From positions 1 through 16,717 of the forward strand of contig JAPKCL010000030.1 in NCBI GenBank assembly GCA_028822955.1: a stretch of 16,717 nucleotides of DNA, read 5' to 3'. The notes under the pieces were generated by a model. It saw only the letters and a list, made by a program, of their open reading frames with translations, ran no database searches and had not been told where the DNA came from. Position numbers and translations under genes: made by a program. Origin of the DNA: Candidatus Poseidoniaceae archaeon (GTDB taxonomy: Archaea; Thermoplasmatota; Poseidoniia; Poseidoniales; Poseidoniaceae). Shown piece by piece: positions 14,916 to 16,717 of the stretch (the first letter of the stretch is position 1; every line of letters begins with the position of its first letter).

Positions 14916-14923
14916 TATATAAA
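14916..14923 (-). promoter_or_regulatory. Consensus TATA box and leader of tfb
   Basis: On the minus strand the sequence reads GGATTTATATACTC, containing the full archaeal consensus TTTATATA. It lies 37-44 nt upstream of the tfb start, so transcription should begin near 14895 and give a leader of about 15 nt. That leader carries GAGAGGT, a Shine-Dalgarno-like site. This is the strongest promoter match in the window and, unlike several others here, it drives a leadered mRNA. Confidence 0.8.
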
Positions 14924-15146
14924 TCCGTTTAGGGACTGCTCACTGTGGCTGAAACTGCGTGATGCGGTTTTACACTGTGGTTACCATGGTTGGCTACAGA
15001 CTGGAAGAATGAAGTAGTGGATATAAAGGGTTGTTTTCTCTATCACATACGCCTTTCTTTCAGTGGTCAATATACTGAAAAAACCACGCTGAACAAACAC
15101 ATAGTTCAAAGACGGTACGCGAGGGCATTGGGGTGAGGAGAGTAAA
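14924..15146. promoter_or_regulatory. tfb-purA intergenic region with repeats and candidate purA promoters
   Basis: No ORF or RNA gene was seen here. CACTGTGG occurs at 14941-14948 and again at 14973-14980. Between the copies, AAACTGC (14952-14958) and GCGGTTT (14964-14970) can form a 7-bp stem with one G:T pair. ACCATGGT at 14983-14990 is an 8-bp palindrome. For purA, GGATATAAAGG (15019-15029) is a good TATA match but would give a leader of roughly 100 nt. The weaker CAATATAC (15068-15075) would give about 50 nt and is bracketed by the inverted repeat TTTCAGT (15058-15064) and ACTGAAA (15074-15080). GGTGAGGAG (15132-15140) is the Shine-Dalgarno site of purA. Confidence 0.5.
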
Positions 15147-16448
15147 GTGCCAGCCACCGTAGTTCTTGGAGCCCAATGGGGAGATGAAGGAAAAGGAAAA
15201 ATTGTTGACCGTATTGCGGAACAGGCAACATGGGTTGCTCGCTTCCAAGGTGGTAACAATGCCGGCCATACAGTTGTCATAGGCGATCAAGTATTGAAAT
15301 TCCATCTTTTACCCTCTGGTATTACCCGTAAAGAATGCAACCTCGTCCTTGGAGACGGGATGGTTATCGACCCTTGGGTCCTCAACACAGAATTGACCGG
15401 ATGGCAAGACTCTACGGGCGAAGATCCTCGTGGAGAACGCCTGTACATCAGCGAACGAGCCCATATCATTCTTCCATTCCACCGTTATCTTGACAGCTTG
15501 GATAAAAAAATTGGAACGACCGGTCGAGGCATTGGACCGACCTATGCAGATAAAATCAATCGCATTGGTTTGCGGTTTGGAGACCTCTCAGAGGTTATGG
15601 CCGATGATGCTTGGATGGAAGCGACTACTGCCCGAATGAACTCAACGTTGACAGCAGCAGGAAGTGAAGAGAGAATTACGGCCTCCGGTTTGAAAACCGA
15701 TGTGGAATGGATTTGGAATGCATACAGCACTTCGATTCAAAACACAGGCCTTATGCTCGACAATGCACTCAAACTTGGGGAACATGTTATTCTTGAAGGT
15801 GCTCAAGGTTGTCTTTTGGATATCGATCAAGGAACTTTTCCCTTTGTCACCTCTTCGATCACTTCCCGTGGAAACGCCTCACATGGTGCTGGAATTCATC
15901 CAGGCCATGTCGAAGAAGTCATTGGAATTACCAAAGCCTACATCACTCGAGTAGGTCATGGGGCTATGCCAACTGAACTGGATGACGAAAACGGGGAACA
16001 CCTTGGAACCGTTGGCCATGAATTCGGTACAACAACGGGACGAAAGCGCCGTTGCGGTTGGTTTGATGCTGTGGTCATGCGCCATGCAAATCGAATTAAT
16101 GGATTCACTGGACTTGCACTGACAAAATTGGATGTACTAGGTGGACTTGACGAAATCAAAATCTGTGTGGCCTATGAACTGGATGGGAAAGAGATTTTGG
16201 AAATGCCTTCGAGTGCAACAGCACTTGAGCGCTGCAAACCAATTTATGTCTCAATGCCTGGTTTCCCTTCGTATTCTCTCGAAGAATGGCTCGGAATCGC
16301 AAAGAAAGCAAATAATGAGGGTACTGGTTACTCTGCATTACCTTCAGCAGCTCAACTTTACATCAAGAAGGTCGAAGCACTTGTAGGCGTTTCTTGCACC
16401 AGTATTGGTGTTGGTCCAGACCGCGATGCAACGATTGATGCAGTTTGA
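15147..16448 (+). CDS. purA: Adenylosuccinate synthase PurA
   Basis: A 433-residue enzyme that joins IMP and aspartate using GTP to make adenylosuccinate, the first committed step from IMP to AMP. The N-terminal GTP-binding loop is GAQWGDEGKGKIVD (8-21), with the catalytic base Asp13; NNAGHT supplies the catalytic His41, the same numbering as in E. coli. Further signatures are GTTGRGIGPTYADK, EGAQGCLLDIDQGTFPFVTS, the GRKRRCGWFDAVV loop that contacts IMP, the guanine-binding TKLDVLGGLDEI, and the C-terminal GVGPDRDATI. Length is full. The start is GTG 15147, supported by GGTGAGGAG 7 nt upstream and by the normal family N-terminus; no ATG fits. No other purine gene is adjacent. tRNA-Ala follows 57 nt downstream on the same strand. 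Confidence 0.97.
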   Translation: MPATVVLGAQWGDEGKGKIVDRIAEQATWVARFQGGNNAGHTVVIGDQVLKFHLLPSGITRKECNLVLGDGMVIDPWVLNTELTGWQDSTGEDPRGERLYISERAHIILPFHRYLDSLDKKIGTTGRGIGPTYADKINRIGLRFGDLSEVMADDAWMEATTARMNSTLTAAGSEERITASGLKTDVEWIWNAYSTSIQNTGLMLDNALKLGEHVILEGAQGCLLDIDQGTFPFVTSSITSRGNASHGAGIHPGHVEEVIGITKAYITRVGHGAMPTELDDENGEHLGTVGHEFGTTTGRKRRCGWFDAVVMRHANRINGFTGLALTKLDVLGGLDEIKICVAYELDGKEILEMPSSATALERCKPIYVSMPGFPSYSLEEWLGIAKKANNEGTGYSALPSAAQLYIKKVEALVGVSCTSIGVGPDRDATIDAV

Positions 16449-16458
16449 AACGAGTTGC

Positions 16459-16477
16459 TTTGAGGTGAAGACTCAAA
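16459..16477 (+). other. Small hairpin between purA and tRNA-Ala
   Basis: TTTGAG (16459-16464) and CTCAAA (16472-16477) can form a 6-bp stem with a 7-nt loop, 10 nt after the purA stop. It is followed by AAGG and not by a T-run, so it is not a typical archaeal terminator. The AT-rich CTCAAAAAGG (16472-16481) lies about 30 nt before the tRNA and may serve as its TATA element. Confidence 0.3.
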
Positions 16478-16505
16478 AAGGATTGACTCGACGCCTTGAA
16501 TACAG

Positions 16506-16581
16506 GGGCGTTTAGCTCAGTTGGAAGAGTGCTTGGTTTGCAACCAAGATGTCGTGGGTTCAAATCCCACAACGTCCACCA
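16506..16581 (+). tRNA. tRNA-Ala(UGC), CCA encoded
   Basis: The full cloverleaf can be drawn. The acceptor stem is GGGCGTT/AACGTCC, with G3:U70, the alanine identity pair. The D-stem is GCTC/GAGT. The anticodon stem CTTGG/CCAAG encloses the loop TTTGCAA, giving anticodon UGC. The variable loop has five bases and the T-arm is GTGGG-TTCAAAT-CCCAC. The discriminator base is A (16578), followed by a genomic CCA (16579-16581). There is no intron. It reads GCA and, by wobble, other alanine codons. Confidence 0.96.
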
Positions 16582-16594
16582 CCCTCGTCAAAGA

Positions 16595-16618
16595 GTTCGA
16601 ACCCCGTAAGGTTTGAAC
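16595..16618 (+). other. 9-bp hairpin downstream of tRNA-Ala
   Basis: GTTCGAACC (16595-16603) pairs with GGTTTGAAC (16610-16618) over nine positions, one of them G:T, around the loop CCGTAA. It starts 14 nt after the tRNA. It could be a 3' processing or termination structure of the tRNA transcript, or part of a short RNA. The first arm resembles a tRNA T-loop, but its flanks do not form a T-stem, so I do not call a tRNA remnant. Confidence 0.45.
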
Positions 16619-16654
16619 GCACAAGAGTGTAGGGGATAGGACTAACAACCCTAA

Positions 16655-16717
16655 ACCTCTAAATAAATCGAGGGATGGTTATCTTACAAGAAATAGTTGA
16701 ACATGACTCGCATGATG
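16655..16717 (+). promoter_or_regulatory. Probable promoter and possible first codons of a gene running off the window
   Basis: CTCTAAATAAATCG (16657-16670) is a fair TATA element. Two ATGs follow whose frames stay open to the end of the window: 16675 (MVILQEIVEHDSHD) and 16703 (MTRMM). The ATG at 16675 is too near the TATA element to be transcribed from it, which favours 16703 with a short leader. Too little sequence is present to name a product. Confidence 0.3.

Noticed and set aside
15030..15146. Riboswitch in the purA leader
   Set aside because: Only one inverted repeat is visible and no purine riboswitch core pattern was found; purine riboswitches are also not expected in this lineage.
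16582..16625. Truncated second tRNA or an attachment site remnant after tRNA-Ala
   Set aside because: The GTTCGAACC arm resembles a T-loop, but its flanks do not pair as a T-stem, there is no repeat of the tRNA 3' end, and no integrase is nearby.

Overview
The window looks like chromosomal DNA from a planktonic marine euryarchaeon. Marine Group II (Candidatus Poseidoniales) is my best guess. The archaeal assignment is firm. It rests on a TFIIB-type transcription factor, a membrane-anchored LonB protease, ribosomal protein eL40, a UPF0147 protein, an archaeal-type TrmI, an archaeal A24 prepilin peptidase, TATA boxes of the TTTATATA type, and several apparently leaderless genes. The Group II guess is an inference from recalled features of that group: very large surface proteins with Ig/CARDB-like domains, one C-terminal membrane helix, and a short cytosolic tail ending in a GWTxEQWxxYG-like motif or a zinc ribbon. 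I could not run a phylogeny.

Layout from left to right: the 3' end of a gene for a membrane-anchored surface protein with a cytosolic zinc ribbon (+); trmI (-); a 1148-residue secreted, membrane-anchored protein that begins with a thioredoxin-like CGPC domain (+); lonB (+); an MFS transporter of the TetA/DHA1 type (+); an AI-2E/PerM-family membrane protein with a cytosolic helical extension (+); a UPF0147 gene (-); an archaeal prepilin/preflagellin peptidase gene (+); a 49-codon eL40 gene (-); a metallo-beta-lactamase-fold protein that has lost its metal ligands (+); then a minus-strand block of tfb, a small four-cysteine protein and a beta-propeller-like protein; purA (+); and tRNA-Ala(UGC) with G3:U70 and an encoded CCA (+). 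The last 136 bases hold a hairpin, a TATA-like element and possibly the first codons of a further gene.

Most genes are housekeeping or cell-envelope genes and do not form one pathway. TrmI, eL40 and tRNA-Ala serve translation, TFB transcription, PurA AMP synthesis and LonB membrane-associated proteolysis. The two surface proteins, the prepilin peptidase and the two transporters concern the envelope. Gene packing is tight: four convergent pairs end 1, 1 and 28 nt apart or overlap by 4 nt, with no obvious terminators between them. I found no insertion sequence, integrase, CRISPR array, toxin-antitoxin pair, phage gene or clear defence island, and no convincing new multi-gene system. The most interesting items are the metal-dead MBL-fold protein, the thioredoxin-headed surface protein and its tail, the surface protein with a cytosolic zinc ribbon, and the two unrecognised genes downstream of tfb.
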